Notes under the pieces: model-generated | The model's input: the letters and a program-made list of their open reading frames with translations, nothing else | Told to the model about the DNA's origin: nothing | The model's database searches: none | Shown: positions 1 to 11,083 of the stretch, one piece after another | How positions within the stretch are numbered: the first letter of the stretch is position 1 | Layout of the letters: each line of letters begins with the position of its first letter | Source of the DNA: Persicaria tinctoria | Taxonomy: Eukaryota > Streptophyta > Magnoliopsida > Caryophyllales > Polygonaceae | NCBI GenBank assembly: GCA_037127255.1 | Contig: JBANSL010000003.1 | Location: 17,363,314 to 17,427,313, forward strand | DNA length: 64,000 bases | Reading direction: 5' to 3' | Translations under genes and position numbers: made by a program

Positions 1-699
1 TTCCGTTAGGATTTCTTGGTGCTCTTTACTCGGGTGGTTTGCGGCTCTACGGTGGCGTGACTTGGCGATCTTCTCCGTGGATTTGGTTATGGTTGTCGAA
101 GTCAAGATAGGTTGGGATCGTGGTAGTGTGTATCGTGACGTCTCCACTACTCGGGTTTACCGTTTCCCTGGAGTTCGTCCTCACTGCCCACAGGATAATC
201 GGGTTCTGATGTATCCCTGGCCTACCGTTCTGCTTCAATGTGGGGCTTGGCTTTGTTTGTCGTCTTCGGCTATATCCTGTTTGGTTTAGGTATGCTTGGT
301 TTCGTTTTTTTAGAGTGCGTTTTCTCGAGTTTGCACTGTTATGTTTTGCTATATGTTGTATTTTTTACGGTCTTGCGTCTGCCGGTCTTACTGACCCTTG
401 AGTTTCAGATATATCTAAACTCGACTTCTTACCTAACAAAAGTAGACTAAATGGCCGTTGTACTCAATATCTGCCGGATTTCAATACATGCGGATTTTTT
501 TGTATATATTTTTCGATATCAAACAGACCTAAATCTTGATAGACAAAATTGATAAATGAAAATACATGCCAATAAGCCATGTAGAGGCTAAGTGTATATA
601 GTAGAAAAATGTGGGTGTAAATACCAATCCCGCAATTTTAAAGGTTTTCTTCTTATAATTTTTAAAACTCCTTTGTTTCTGATAGATTTAAAAATAAGA
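1..699. other. Flanking DNA, no gene seen
   Basis: I see no reading frame with a recognisable domain. The first 450 bases are T/G-rich and resemble in style the 3' tail of the LINE-like sequence near 35690-36199, but without a poly-A tract, so I do not assign them. Bases 450-700 are AT-rich. Confidence 0.4.
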
Positions 700-1390
700 G
701 GGAATTAAAGGAAATGACATTTGTCCCGGTTTGGTTTGCACGCCTAACCCACTAACCGTTTCTAATTGCAAGGGTTAGACCCCCCCCCTTTAAAAAATGG
801 CAAGGTAGCCGGTTGAAATAAGGGTGTTGAAACCGGTGGTTAGGGGTAATTAAAGAAGGGAGAGAGCGTGGGAGGGAGGAGGAGAGGGAGGGCAGTTTTA
901 AAAAACCCGTCACTTCCAACTGTGTAAAACAGAGAGGAGGGAGGGCAGAAGGCACGAAACCGCCATTCTAGATACGAGAAAGGAGAAGAAGAAGGCCAAG
1001 GAAGAAGACGAACCTGGGAGTAAGGAGGAGAAGAAGCCGGCGGATTGCAAGCCAGTAAACCCGACAACGTGTAAAAGACGACCCTGACAGCGTTTAGAAG
1101 AGAGGGACCAGCGGTTTTCAAGTAAGTAAACCCTAACTCTACCGATTTAGTACTGATTGCAGAAATTGAAAGGACGAGGGACCAATTGAAGAACCTAATT
1201 TGTTTGCCATGGTTTGCAATTGGATGAAATAACAGGTAGAATATCCGCCCATGTCATGTGGGATGTAACCGGCGTCTAGTATGAAAACAATGGGTGGAAA
1301 TGTGGGAACGGAGGGTGTTCGAGTCGGGGAGAGAAGGGAAGTACAATTGCGGTGATGATATGGTAAAGGCCTTGAATGTGGAAGCAAATT

Positions 1391-1530
1391 AGGGGAAATC
1401 GATACAAGTATTGTGTGAATTTTTGGGAAATTGGTGAAATTGGGGAAAATGTGGGAATGGGGGAAATTGGTGAGATTGGGGAAATTGGATAGATTTTTAT
1501 AGATAGAGGGAAATCGGGGAACCTTTATGT
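1391..1530 (+). repeat. G-rich GGGGAAATTGG-like degenerate tandem repeat
   Basis: The stretch repeats variants of GGGAAATTGG about eight times with strand asymmetry (G and A on the plus strand). It lies between the inferred left end of the MULE and its DUF1985 gene. The function is unknown; it could be a promoter-side simple repeat. Confidence 0.5.
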
Positions 1531-2062
1531 GGGTAAAAAAATTTCAGGAACAAGTTATTGAATGTAAATGATGTTACATTGTAACATGTCATGTTTTGAA
1601 TATTTAGTTGGCATGTTTAATAGGTTTCCTGTCATGTTTAAATGCAAAAATTGCTTGATGTATATTTTGTGGAAGCTATAAAATGGTTACAATGCTCAGG
1701 TGATAAGTATAGGGTAAGATATGGTGAGGCTAGAAATTTACTGTTATTAATTTGTGATAAGTATAGGGTAAGATATGGTGTCTGTCATGTTAAAATGGTC
1801 ACATGACATGTTAAAATGGTCACATGACATGTTAAATGAACTTACCGTCATGTGCATTGTGACTGGTGTGATGAAAATGTGCAAATGTTTGAAGAATGCT
1901 AAAGTATTGCTCCCCAACCTGCAGGGTATCAAACAAGAACATGGGTGATTCAGGAGAAAGAAGGATAACGCAGACACCGACAACAGGCGAGGTATGGTTT
2001 GGGTAGTGTCGATCAAGGGTAGAGTGTTTTACAAATGAGTCGCTCTAACATTCCACCCCACT

Positions 2063-2645
2063 GTGCAGGCGATATATGCCGTCCACGAGGACCGGCATTT
2101 CAAGTGTAGGTGCAACCAATACGCCAGGCCCCAGGTCCTTTCAAAGCTAGGCCAGTACCTGAGCGCCTCAGATTGGAAGTGTCTGTGTGAAAGCCAGTTT
2201 GGCGGCATTGCGAGGCTCGGTGCCAAAGTTGAGTTCTTAGCACAGCTAGTCCACTACGTCCTGCAGCGGTAGCTACGGTCGAAAAAGGAGCATGAAACCT
2301 GGTACATGATCCAGGGGTCCATAGTCCGATTCTCCATCGCGGAGTTCGCGCTACTGACCGGACTGAAGTGCTCGTCAAACGTGCTGCGGACCGTGGACAC
2401 TGAGGCGGACAAGGCTGCCTGCTTAGATTTCTTAGGGGCGAAGAAGATGAGGATGGAGGACTTTGAGACGGAGTAAAAAGTGGCGATCAAGTCCGAGCGT
2501 TCCGCCGCCAAGCGCTTTAAGTTCGCGCTCATAATGCTGGTGGAGGCGGTGCTCTTTGCGAAGGAACCCCGCAACTTTATTCACGGGTGGGTTGTAAACA
2601 TGGTGTGTGACACTGAGGCGTTCATGCGTTACCCGTGGGGACGAC
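2063..2645 (+). pseudogene. DUF1985-type protein of the MULE, 5' part
   Basis: The translation fits the DUF1985 domain that precedes Ulp1-like protease domains in plant MULEs (Kaonashi-type). Seen in order are a start block ending in ESQFG, a LVHYVL segment, then IRFSIAEFALLTGL, a RFKFALIMLVEAVL segment, and finally AFMRYPWGR. Two in-frame stops (TAG at 2270-2272 and TAA at 2474-2476) break it. The exon is interrupted at 2645 by the CACTA element. The frame resumes at 14775 with WGR continuing as LCYERTHEFLYRAVELKL, another DUF1985-like stretch, if one GAC copy is ignored. The acceptor CAG before 2069 could start this exon. Confidence 0.75.
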
Positions 2646-2671
2646 CACTACTACAAAACTTCAATTAGACA

Positions 2672-5327
2672 TCTGTTGTCAACAGATGTCTTTCAAAAAA
2701 AATTCTGATCTCTTTGTGGGTGTAGTAAAAGATCCAAAATTTTCACATCGGTTTTAAGCAGATGTCTATTCTTAATTAGAACCCCTCAATTTTGGTTATG
2801 TCATATTCACTTATAGATGAATATCCATAATTTTTCATTTGAAAACGCGTGAAGATGTCCTCCTAAAGCAAAAAAATGACATTTACATCGTTTTTTTTAT
2901 AAAATAAGTGACGTTTTATGACAAAATAGACAACAATTTTTGTTTTAGTGATCACGTTTATAATCATGTCCGATATATAATTTATGATTTTATATTGTTT
3001 TCATTTAACCGACCAAATGAAATATAGGCATAACTGATTTATTTACATATTATCGACATCGCATTAAGAGTATTCATTCTCTATGTATTAATTTCATGTT
3101 CATTATATGTGATCTTATATTATTCTAAAATAATGTAGTATTGTGGTTATATACACAGAAGATGTTGCTTCCCACATTTATATCAATTTTTTCAAAAAAA
3201 ATGATGTTGTTTCTGCATTGACACATCAATTTATTTGGTAAATAACGATGTTACTTTGACAAATATACATCAGTTCATATATCCTTTTAATGTTCAAACT
3301 GGTGTTGCACGTTGATTTAATGAATCAACTGATGTGTATAATTATACTCGCATTTGTTTCCATAGAAGGATCAAATGTTAAAGATATGAACACACTACTA
3401 TTTTCATATTTAATCAGATGTTTTAATTTGGATACACAACACGCTTTTGTCTATAGAACTTCGCATTTTGTTTGTTTTTCAAAATGATAGGTCGTTTAAT
3501 GAAAACGTGTATATAAATACTAGCATCATATTGTAACATTTACAAAATACACTGCCGCTATTCATAGCCACTAAATTGGCTAGCCACAACATCTAAAAAA
3601 AAGCAAGGCTAGACCATATATCTACGACATACATTACCTAGCTAGCCACAACATCTAAAAAAAACGTCCAATCACTTGTTGATAAAACCCATCACCACGA
3701 GCAACCGGCAAAACTTCAATAGATCTAAAAGAGAATATTGTCAAGGTAAAAAAATTAGAAAAAAGTTTGAATATTGTCACATAACACATTGTCAAGAGTT
3801 AGGCGAATGTCCTAAAGTCCACTATGACACAAATAAGGAGGCAGGCATTACCTTTCCCCAATTCTCGTCGATGGACTGCTGAGCATCTCGCAGATTGTAG
3901 CTTGGGATTTTCAGAGATATATGATGCGGTATATGTGCACGTTAATGTCGTGGCATAGGACCTCTATCCTGCTCAGGAGATCAAGAACTGTCACCTACTG
4001 CAGATTATGTTAGATGTATCAAGACAAGGAGAGTAAATTATCACTGAGGATAGTCACAATGTACTGTCCCATTCAGCTGGGCTTGAGCTGCGTTCCATGC
4101 GTCGGCGAACTTGAAGGGGATGTGAGGCATCGTGTGGTGAACTATCGCGAATGTACGATCATCTGAAATTTATTCAAGATGAAATAGATTTGACACAACT
4201 TTAACATCAACCATAGCCAAAATCCATCTGATTATCAAAGGCCATCTTGCTTTCTGAACTTCTTCAAGTCGAAGTGCCATAGTAGCTTGCACAAAGGCAG
4301 ACATAGTTGGCTAGGTGACCAAATACAAAGAAATTGGCAGATTTTGTAACAAAAGATGATCTTAATTAAAGTAGTGATTTTTACCAGTGTGATATGGACA
4401 TCCAAGTTCTGATTGGGCCATATCCGTATATTAGAGCTTTGCACAAAAGAGGGGAATCCTCGATGTTTTCTTTCATGGCAGGGTGTCATGCTGTCTCTTC
4501 AAAATGACCTTGCAGCAAGAACTAATCAGAATTTCAAAATATACAAAAGATGCTCAAATGTAATAATATAACAATAAGAAACATTTTCTACTCGATATAG
4601 GTACGAGAAGGATACCACTCCGGACTTTTAAGAGAAAGAAGAAAAACGAGGAAGCAGAACCAAGATGATATGGATCCACCACTTCTTGTGTCAAAGAAAC
4701 TACCATTTCCACAAGAACTAGGTTTCTATCTAGTGTTCTTATGTGCTTACATACCACTTTTAGACCTAAAGAAATAGACAAGTCCTTTTCTTGACACTAC
4801 ATTTATAAATTTCATAGTAATTAATAATAGTCAAGAGCTTATTCCTTGAAAAGGATTTGTGAGCGCAATCATGTCCAATCACAAAGAACTATAGAGCCAA
4901 AAGGAAATTATGGAAGAGAGATAAGTCAAGCTCGACTACACAGTCACAGACAACAACAGTTAACTAAAAACAGATAGCATACTAAGCCCTCTGATAGCAG
5001 CCGGTCCATGCCCAGGCAAGAGGAAGCAAATACCATGGCGCTTTTGCTATCACTAGGTCATTAACAGCGCACATTTGCGCACGGTGTTGTCATCTTGTAT
5101 ATAATCCGGATGTACTTTCAATTAATATTAAACAATTTCATAAGTTTAACGGGCAAATATTTACAATAATGTCTCGCTTAACTATCAAAGGAAGAGTGCA
5201 ATGATGTACCAAAAATGCATTGTTCCTTCAACGTGATCAGCACCATCGTAGAAATAGATATGATGGAAAATATTTATATGAAAAATATCATCATAGCATC
5301 ACACTTCAACAATAGAAACCCTCTTAC
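2672..5327. other. CACTA interior, left part, no recognised gene
   Basis: This AT-rich DNA begins with short inverted copies of ACATCTG/CAGATGT near 2672-2770. A 23-bp direct repeat occurs near 3580 and 3645 (core CTAGCCACAACATCTAAAAA). Short open stretches on the minus strand near 4060-4140, 4390-4480 and 4600-4780 have exon-like composition, but I recognise no family. They could be further pieces of captured genes. Confidence 0.4.
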
Positions 5328-6858
5328 CTTAATTCTAAGAGGATTGGCACTTCCTCGAAGGAACTCAACATGAGCACCATCTAGCTGTCTAGTACGCTTT
5401 CCAACCCAAACCATGTGAGCAGAGCAATCATAGTAGAGTCCAGAGGTTGAATCCTTCCCTTGTGAGTGCCTGTTCATAAGGAAGATGCAAGCATTCATGG
5501 GATGTCCAGAATTCAGTTGCCTGGATGGCTGGATGATTAAGTGCAAGCCCGACAGCTTCCATGAATCCAAGGGCCTCATCAACACACGGTGAGAAAGTTC
5601 GCGGTACCTGTCCCATTAAACAACATTGATGAAAGCTTCAGACGATTATGATAAGGTTTGTGACATATAGAAACACGTCACACACAAAGTAACACCTACA
5701 TTCACGGTAAATTAACGAAAACATGAAACCATCAGAACAATTAAAAAATGTAGAGAAAATAATACAACAAAATGTGAATGCATATAACGCAAAATTTTCA
5801 AAAAAGAAAAAAAAGACCCACCAGTATTACTTATCAAAAACTTTAAACCACCATGACATCATCCAAAATGACAGTGATACAAACAATCAGGCAAAAGGGC
5901 ATATAAGAGAGGAAAATGAAAGCAAGGAAAGGAAGAAGAAACAAAGGCCCATTTAAAGAGGGCAGTCATCACATATTTATCTCCCTGCTCACTATGCTAG
6001 GTGAAATCTAAGTTCCGTTTGTTGACTCTCTTCATATCAGCATAACCACATGTAGCGAAGGACCTCAGAAGATTTAGAGTTCCGGCTGATTGGGAGTAAG
6101 CACTAATCAATCTCTTAGGATTAGGGGTCCTTGATTTCAGATCAAAATTGTCCCCATTCACATTATCCCCACGATAACTTGGTAGTTTTACCCCATCCTT
6201 CTCCTAAAAGTTGTCTGATCTTGGCTTTGCAAATTGGCCTGCCATTCTTCCTACCTAAATAAACCAACCCCATTCACAAAATTCTTAAATCGGACGCATG
6301 AAACTAGGCGTGGCCACGGGTCAGACCCGGCGGGTCGACGGGTTCGACCCGCCGGGTCAAGGGTCGGGGGAAGGCGACTCGAACCCTAACCCGGGATTTC
6401 CACGGGTTGGCGGGTTCGACCCGCCGGGTACCTGTCGGGTCGACCCGACGAGTTGGAACCCGGGTTGGCCGGGTTTGCACTTGTTTTGGACTTCGGACTC
6501 TGAATTCGGATCGAATTTGTCGAGAAAGGGAACGGGATTTGAATGCCTATGTGTTTGAAAAATATCCTTTCGTGTTCACAAATCATAACTTGACTCTTTA
6601 GTCTTTATGTACAAAATACAATATGTAATATTACATCTTATAATTTTCAAAACTAAAAAGTCTACAACTTATAACTCTATAAGTTTTACAAATTACAAAA
6701 AAGTTGTACAATTTGTGTATTAGGGAGTGTTGGGGGGGAAGGAAGAAGGGCTTGAATCGGTTTCCCGACTGCCTACGTATCCTCCCGGGGGTGAGGAATC
6801 AAAGCCCACGTAGTTCTTTTACCTGTATGTCTGAACCCCGGCCCGGTTACCTCCTCTT

Positions 6859-9219
6859 CTAGTCTTCTTGATCGTCGGATCCTCCACCACCTCCTGAGCC
6901 ATCTGTGACCGCGCCATCAATGGAGCTCCCAACGGACTCTGTCTCTATTCCGTCATCATCCTCGGAATCAGTCCCCAAGTTGTTCTTCTGCATCCGCATC
7001 TCCGCCTTCTTCCAATCTGCAAGGCAAACTTGGGCTTCGAGGTTCTCGGGAAGCAACCTTGATCTCTTCTCCGAAAGAATCTGACCTCCGCGACTGAAAA
7101 GCTGCTCGACGGCTACGGTGGAGCAAGGTGCCCCAAGTACTTGTCGGGCGATTACCTGCAATGTCGGGAATCTTTGTCTTTCGGGACGGCTCCACCACTC
7201 AAGGACATCGAAATCTTCCTCTTCATCGCTGAGAAAATCAGAGTTAGTGGACAAATATTCGTCGAGCTCCGAGTGGGGGCTCGACGAAGTTCTCGACCTC
7301 TTTGACCCAAAGATATCTCGGGCAAGTGCCTTAGTTCTAGCGGTGATGCTGGTTCGTGACCCGCTAGAACTGGAAGGCACGGGAGGACGACCGGAGGGCG
7401 CTCTATCGCCCGTCGAATATTCAGTATATAATTGTTCTAACAATCCTCTAACTCTAGCAACAATAATCGTAACATTGCAATCAGGATCATCCACAATTCC
7501 TAAAGTCGGATAATAGTTTTTTAAAAACAATTGAACTCCGTTTAATTTATATCTAGGGTCGAAACAACAAGCTACGAGGAAAATGTCGGGTATAAATTTG
7601 TAATATGCGATCCATTTCTGCCGCATCCTCATAGTTGCGGTGGAAATGGAAAGCGTGTTAACTCCGTCTTGAAGGGCTAGTGCTACGTTCATTGCAATAA
7701 AACAAAAAACTTTTGATGTAGGCATGTAAACGTGGGAAAACGTCCGAGTTGCGTCGTAAAAAACTTTGAAAACCTCCACAACGTCCCGAGCCTGAGTCCA
7801 CACATCGACAAATATGTGTGAGTCCGGGATGTGTAGTGTTGCAAAACCGGAAAGAAGTTCCTTGTAAGGGATTGAATCGTAAATCATTGTGTAAGTGGAG
7901 TTCCACCGAGTGCAAACGTCCTTGGGGAACGTTTTTGGGCGGGTTTGGTGGCTACGACAATAAGCGCTCCATTGCTGGCGAAGCTGTTTGCTTCGCCAAA
8001 GTGCCCGCAAAACAAATCGAATTGGTTCAACAACATCTTGTAAATATAATAAACCATCTTGAACACATAAGTTTAAAATGTGAGGGGCGCAACGGATGTG
8101 GAAAAACTTGCCGCCTATCGCGGGCTGACAGTTTTGGATTAAATCGGGGATAGATGCGGTGTTGGCAGAAGCGTTGTCAAAACCGATACTAAAAACTCTT
8201 TTAGTTAATCTATATTCTTGTAAAACCGTTAAAAGGACACCTGCTATGTTTCGTGCCGTGTGTGCTTCGTCGAAAACTCGAAAAGCTAAAACACGTTTGT
8301 GCAATTGAAAACGTTGATCAACCCAATGGCAAGTAACACCCATGTATGAGTGATGTTGCCAATGGTCGGTCCAAATGTCACTACAAATCGAAACGTGTAA
8401 ATCATGGTTTTTTTGAAAATATTCGATTAATTCATTTTTACGGGTGTTATACCGTCTAAGTATTTTCCTCTTAACCGTGTTTCGACTAATACCTTGCCAT
8501 GCAGGTTGAACATTTTGCGTAATAAATTCATTGAAACATAAACGTTGAGAAAAACTATAAGCTAAACCCTCGGCAGCTATCATTTCCGCATATTGATCAT
8601 GACAACTACGATAATCGTAAGACCATAAACCGGGGGGTTGAGAGGAAGAAGATGCGTACCCGGTTAGTTGAGTTTGCCCTTTGGCGAGGCCGAGCTTCTC
8701 GGGATGCTTCGACCGGATATGTCGACCGTAGTTCCCATATCCGCCTCCCTTCTTGTTCTTGTAGACCGTGGAGCAAAAGTTGCACTTGGCGGCGCAACTC
8801 GCTTCCTCCCAAGCCGGCTCCCTAGGACCCTTCGTGAACCAATACTTGAAAGTAGCGGCTCGAACTTCCGCCGTAGTAATAGGCTCGCCATCGCCCGGAG
8901 TTCCTTCGGCGGGGAACCCGGACTCTTGGGTCGGAATCGTCGGAGTTCCGGCTTGGGGGGTGAGGGTCCCTTCGGCCTCGAGCTCCTCCTCCTCCTCCTC
9001 CTCCTCGATCTCGTCGACGTGGTCGGCGAGTAGAGCATCATCTCGACGACGTCGGGATCCGCTCGCCGCCGAGACCGATGCACTTCGACGAAGGCTTGGT
9101 GCCGCCGCCGGGTTCGACCCGCCTCCTCCGACACTAGGGGTCGATGAAGATGGGGCTCCACTAACACTCTTGCGACCCCTAGTAACTCGGTTAGTAACTC
9201 GGTTGATGAAACCCGACAT
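6859..9219 (-). CDS. hAT transposase, RICESLEEPER-like, BED-type
   Basis: This 786-residue transposase would cut and rejoin the hAT element in the nucleus. An N-terminal Ser/Ala-rich and acidic region (polyGlu near residues 70-80) precedes a BED zinc finger (CNFC then HIRSKH, about residues 145-170). The RNase-H-like catalytic fold follows. It includes SDIWTD (first Asp), GFDNAS (second Asp), the CAPH motif (C/DxxH), WNSTY, and the DPRYKL block. The C-terminal hAT dimerisation region contains FPTLQVIARQVLG and CSTVAVEQLFS. The tail is acidic and Gly-rich. It has no stop or frameshift and is of full family length. The Met at 9219 is the first in frame after a TATA box at 9357-9365. Whether it is expressed cannot be seen. 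Confidence 0.95.
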   Translation of the reverse strand: MSGFINRVTNRVTRGRKSVSGAPSSSTPSVGGGGSNPAAAPSLRRSASVSAASGSRRRRDDALLADHVDEIEEEEEEEELEAEGTLTPQAGTPTIPTQESGFPAEGTPGDGEPITTAEVRAATFKYWFTKGPREPAWEEASCAAKCNFCSTVYKNKKGGGYGNYGRHIRSKHPEKLGLAKGQTQLTGYASSSSQPPGLWSYDYRSCHDQYAEMIAAEGLAYSFSQRLCFNEFITQNVQPAWQGISRNTVKRKILRRYNTRKNELIEYFQKNHDLHVSICSDIWTDHWQHHSYMGVTCHWVDQRFQLHKRVLAFRVFDEAHTARNIAGVLLTVLQEYRLTKRVFSIGFDNASANTASIPDLIQNCQPAIGGKFFHIRCAPHILNLCVQDGLLYLQDVVEPIRFVLRALWRSKQLRQQWSAYCRSHQTRPKTFPKDVCTRWNSTYTMIYDSIPYKELLSGFATLHIPDSHIFVDVWTQARDVVEVFKVFYDATRTFSHVYMPTSKVFCFIAMNVALALQDGVNTLSISTATMRMRQKWIAYYKFIPDIFLVACCFDPRYKLNGVQLFLKNYYPTLGIVDDPDCNVTIIVARVRGLLEQLYTEYSTGDRAPSGRPPVPSSSSGSRTSITARTKALARDIFGSKRSRTSSSPHSELDEYLSTNSDFLSDEEEDFDVLEWWSRPERQRFPTLQVIARQVLGAPCSTVAVEQLFSRGGQILSEKRSRLLPENLEAQVCLADWKKAEMRMQKNNLGTDSEDDDGIETESVGSSIDGAVTDGSGGGGGSDDQED

Positions 9220-9356
9220 TTTGAATTGAAGAGACTTAGGAGATTACGAGAGACAAGATCGAGCGATTAGAGAGCGATTATAGAGTGATTAGAGAGATTA
9301 AGATGAGAGTAGAGGAGATGAGTGAGGTGTGAGTTGGAATTGGGAGGGAAAGGGCC

Positions 9357-9365
9357 TATTTATAG
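9357..9365 (-). promoter_or_regulatory. TATA box of the hAT transposase gene
   Basis: On the minus strand this reads CTATAAATA, about 140 bases before the start codon. Two palindromic 13-mers (9413-9425 and 9434-9446) lie 50-90 bases further upstream, where a regulator could bind. Confidence 0.6.
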
Positions 9366-9412
9366 AGCTAAACCGAGCCCTTTCCCTCCAATGGAGCCGT
9401 TGGGCAACGGTC

Positions 9413-9446
9413 GACCCGCCGGGTCCAACGTTCGACCCGGCGGGTC
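9413..9446. repeat. Palindromic 13-mers upstream of transposase promoter
   Basis: GACCCGCCGGGTC (9413-9425) and GACCCGGCGGGTC (9434-9446) are near-perfect palindromes. The same words occur at 6324-6336, 6346-6358 and 6418-6430 near one end of the hAT, and at 10335-10347, 10348-10360 and 10430-10442 near the other (two are one-base variants). They are candidate transposase or BED-protein binding sites. Confidence 0.7.
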
Positions 9447-9910
9447 GACCGTTTGAAATCCGACCGTTGCCCCCCGATTAAATTTTTTTTTTTTATATGC
9501 AATTGGGTGGTGTTTGGCTACTAGTTAACTTTGAATTAAATTTATATGTTAAGTTTCCAATATATTTTATGTACATTTTAAATTTGTGAACATTTTAAAT
9601 GTAATATATATGATATAATGTTTAGGTAATTTTTCATATGTTGTTAGGTAATTAGTAAAAATATTATCTTATAAAACAATATTCTTTGAATAATCCAAAC
9701 ACAAGTTTATTGTAAATCGAAAGACGAATACACATACGTCATACACGTTTCCAAATCACGACTCACATTCACGGATTCACCGATTCACATAACGTCATAA
9801 GTCATAACATAACATAATAACATAAAAACGTAAAACATAAACTTACTACATTACTACAATACTCACTACTTATTATTAAGACTTATGACATAGGAATTAG
9901 GAATAATAGA

Positions 9911-10141
9911 CTAGTTTTTACCACCACTCGTCCCACTCGAGCCCGAAGCGCCATCGTTCTTAATCTTCTCGGGGTGCTTGTTGGTGATGTGAAGCTTCAA
10001 ATTACCATATCCAAGGCTATTTTTCAGCTTGTACCTTTTATCACAATGATGACAAACGGCTACGAATGATCGATCGGCTTGGACATCCACCTTCTCGTAA
10101 TGATCTCGAAACAACGCCTCTTTGAGGTTGTCACCGGACAT
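9911..10141 (-). CDS. Stand-alone BED-finger protein of the hAT element
   Basis: This 76-residue protein is one BED-type zinc finger with a short Ser/Gly tail. The metal ligands are visible as CHHC (about residues 30-33) and HITNKH (about 51-56). The block YGNLKLHITNKHPEK closely parallels YGNYGRHIRSKHPEK in the transposase finger. The two proteins may therefore bind related DNA. It lacks any catalytic domain. It lies inside the hAT ends, on the same strand as the transposase and about 690 bases upstream of it, with its own TATA box (10224-10232). An accessory or repressor role is inference. It could instead be a remnant of a duplicated transposase first exon. Confidence 0.8.
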   Translation of the reverse strand: MSGDNLKEALFRDHYEKVDVQADRSFVAVCHHCDKRYKLKNSLGYGNLKLHITNKHPEKIKNDGASGSSGTSGGKN

Positions 10142-10223
10142 GATTACAACTTACGAGCTTATTAAAAATCAAATTGATAGGTGATTGATGGATTGGATGG
10201 GATTTGTGATAGGAGGAGTCGGG

Positions 10224-10232
10224 TATTTATAG
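10224..10232 (-). promoter_or_regulatory. TATA box of the BED-finger gene
   Basis: On the minus strand this reads CTATAAATA, about 85 bases before the ATG at 10141. The palindromic 13-mers at 10335-10360 lie about 100 bases upstream, the same arrangement as at the transposase promoter. Confidence 0.6.
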
Positions 10233-11083
10233 CCCCGAGTGCCTACTAGCCGTTACAACGGCTATATTTTTTTTAAAAAAATAGCTCCAACTGGTGGGCC
10301 CCACATCCAACGGCATTTTTTTTAAAATTAGGCCGACCCGGCGGGTCAACCCGGCGGGTCACGGGTCACCAACCTACCGACCCTAACCCTAACCCGCTAC
10401 CCGCCCCCACCCGCCAACCCGGCAACCCGGACCCGGCGGGTCACGGGTTGACCCGTAACCCGTGGCCACGCCTACATGAAACCATACCCTAATAAGTTAT
10501 CCACCTACACAAAAATTCACCAAATCTAGATAAAATTAATAGAAACCCTTTAGGATGAATCTTTAGGAAAATAAATTACCAAACATCAACAAATGAGTCA
10601 TGGAAACCAGTAAACTAAGATTGTCAGAAGTCTGGATAAGATATGGATCAATTGGAGGATGAAAATCTGTAACAGGATTATGTTTTACATGTTTCATTCT
10701 TATGGGTTTAATCTTAAATAAATGATAAATGATTTCTTGTAAAACGGATTTACTTGGTTATCGGTCATGAATTCCATTATCTTTGAATTGATCTTTTTAT
10801 TCTTTTAGATTGATTTCTAGGTGCTTTTCCTTGGTTTTGAGATCAATTGAGCTTCTAGATGGGATTATATACATTGTTTCATTGATTCGGGAATTCCTGT
10901 TTCAAAACCCAACAAGCCAGTTTCTTTTATAGTAGTATTAAAGAAGAAGAAGAAGAAGTAAGACCTTGACGACAGGTACTTGGCCACCGAACATAAGGAC
11001 GACGCCCATCCGAAGAAGAACCCTAAAAGTATCCCTAATATTATTGCCAGTGAACTCCTTGAAGCTCTCAGCACAGTCCCCAC

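Larger units (their letters stand above)
6305..10474 (-). mobile_element. Complete hAT transposon with two genes
   Basis: The ends are perfect 17-bp inverted repeats (TAGGCGTGGCCACGGGT) flanked by an exact 8-bp duplication CATGAAAC at 6297-6304 and 10475-10482. Inside, both genes read on the minus strand: an intact 786-residue transposase and, upstream of it, a 76-residue BED-finger protein. GC-rich palindromic 13-mers (GACCCGGCGGGTC and GACCCGCCGGGTC) fill both subterminal zones and the gap between the genes. Perfect ends, a perfect target duplication and an open transposase suggest a recent insertion that may still be able to move. Confidence 0.95.
5328..11083 (-). pseudogene. Captured DAHP synthase fragment (3-deoxy-7-phosphoheptulonate synthase)
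   Basis: Three exons of plant class-II DAHP synthase, the plastid shikimate-pathway entry enzyme, are visible on the minus strand. Exon 11083-10965 encodes [11 protein letters not shown], then [10 protein letters not shown]. Exon from 6254 to about 5975 encodes [26 protein letters not shown] and LNLLRSFAT. Exon 5607-5328 encodes [33 protein letters not shown] and [15 protein letters not shown]. Splice sites fit GT-AG. The copy is dead: stops occur at 6204-6206 and 5997-5999, and insertions shift the frame near 5590 and 5450. The N-terminal exons and the final catalytic exon are absent. The hAT element (6305-10474) sits in the intron between the first two exons. It lies wholly within the CACTA element, which implies transposon capture. 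Confidence 0.9.

Noticed and set aside
1139..2016. Minus-strand frames of 82-89 residues left of the DUF1985 gene
   Set aside because: No domain; they cover the GGGAAATT repeat and TCATGT-rich spacer.
5723..5956. Lys-rich 77-residue frame
   Set aside because: It lies in the A-rich intron of the captured DAHP synthase copy.
8664..9229. Long overlapping frames opposite the transposase start (121-167 residues)
   Set aside because: They are shadows of the GC-rich, low-complexity N-terminus of the transposase. They give no domain and show Ser/Arg/Leu runs.
10379..10395. Telomere-like CCCTAACCCTAACCC
   Set aside because: Only two units, embedded in the C-rich hAT subterminal zone. No array, so not telomeric.
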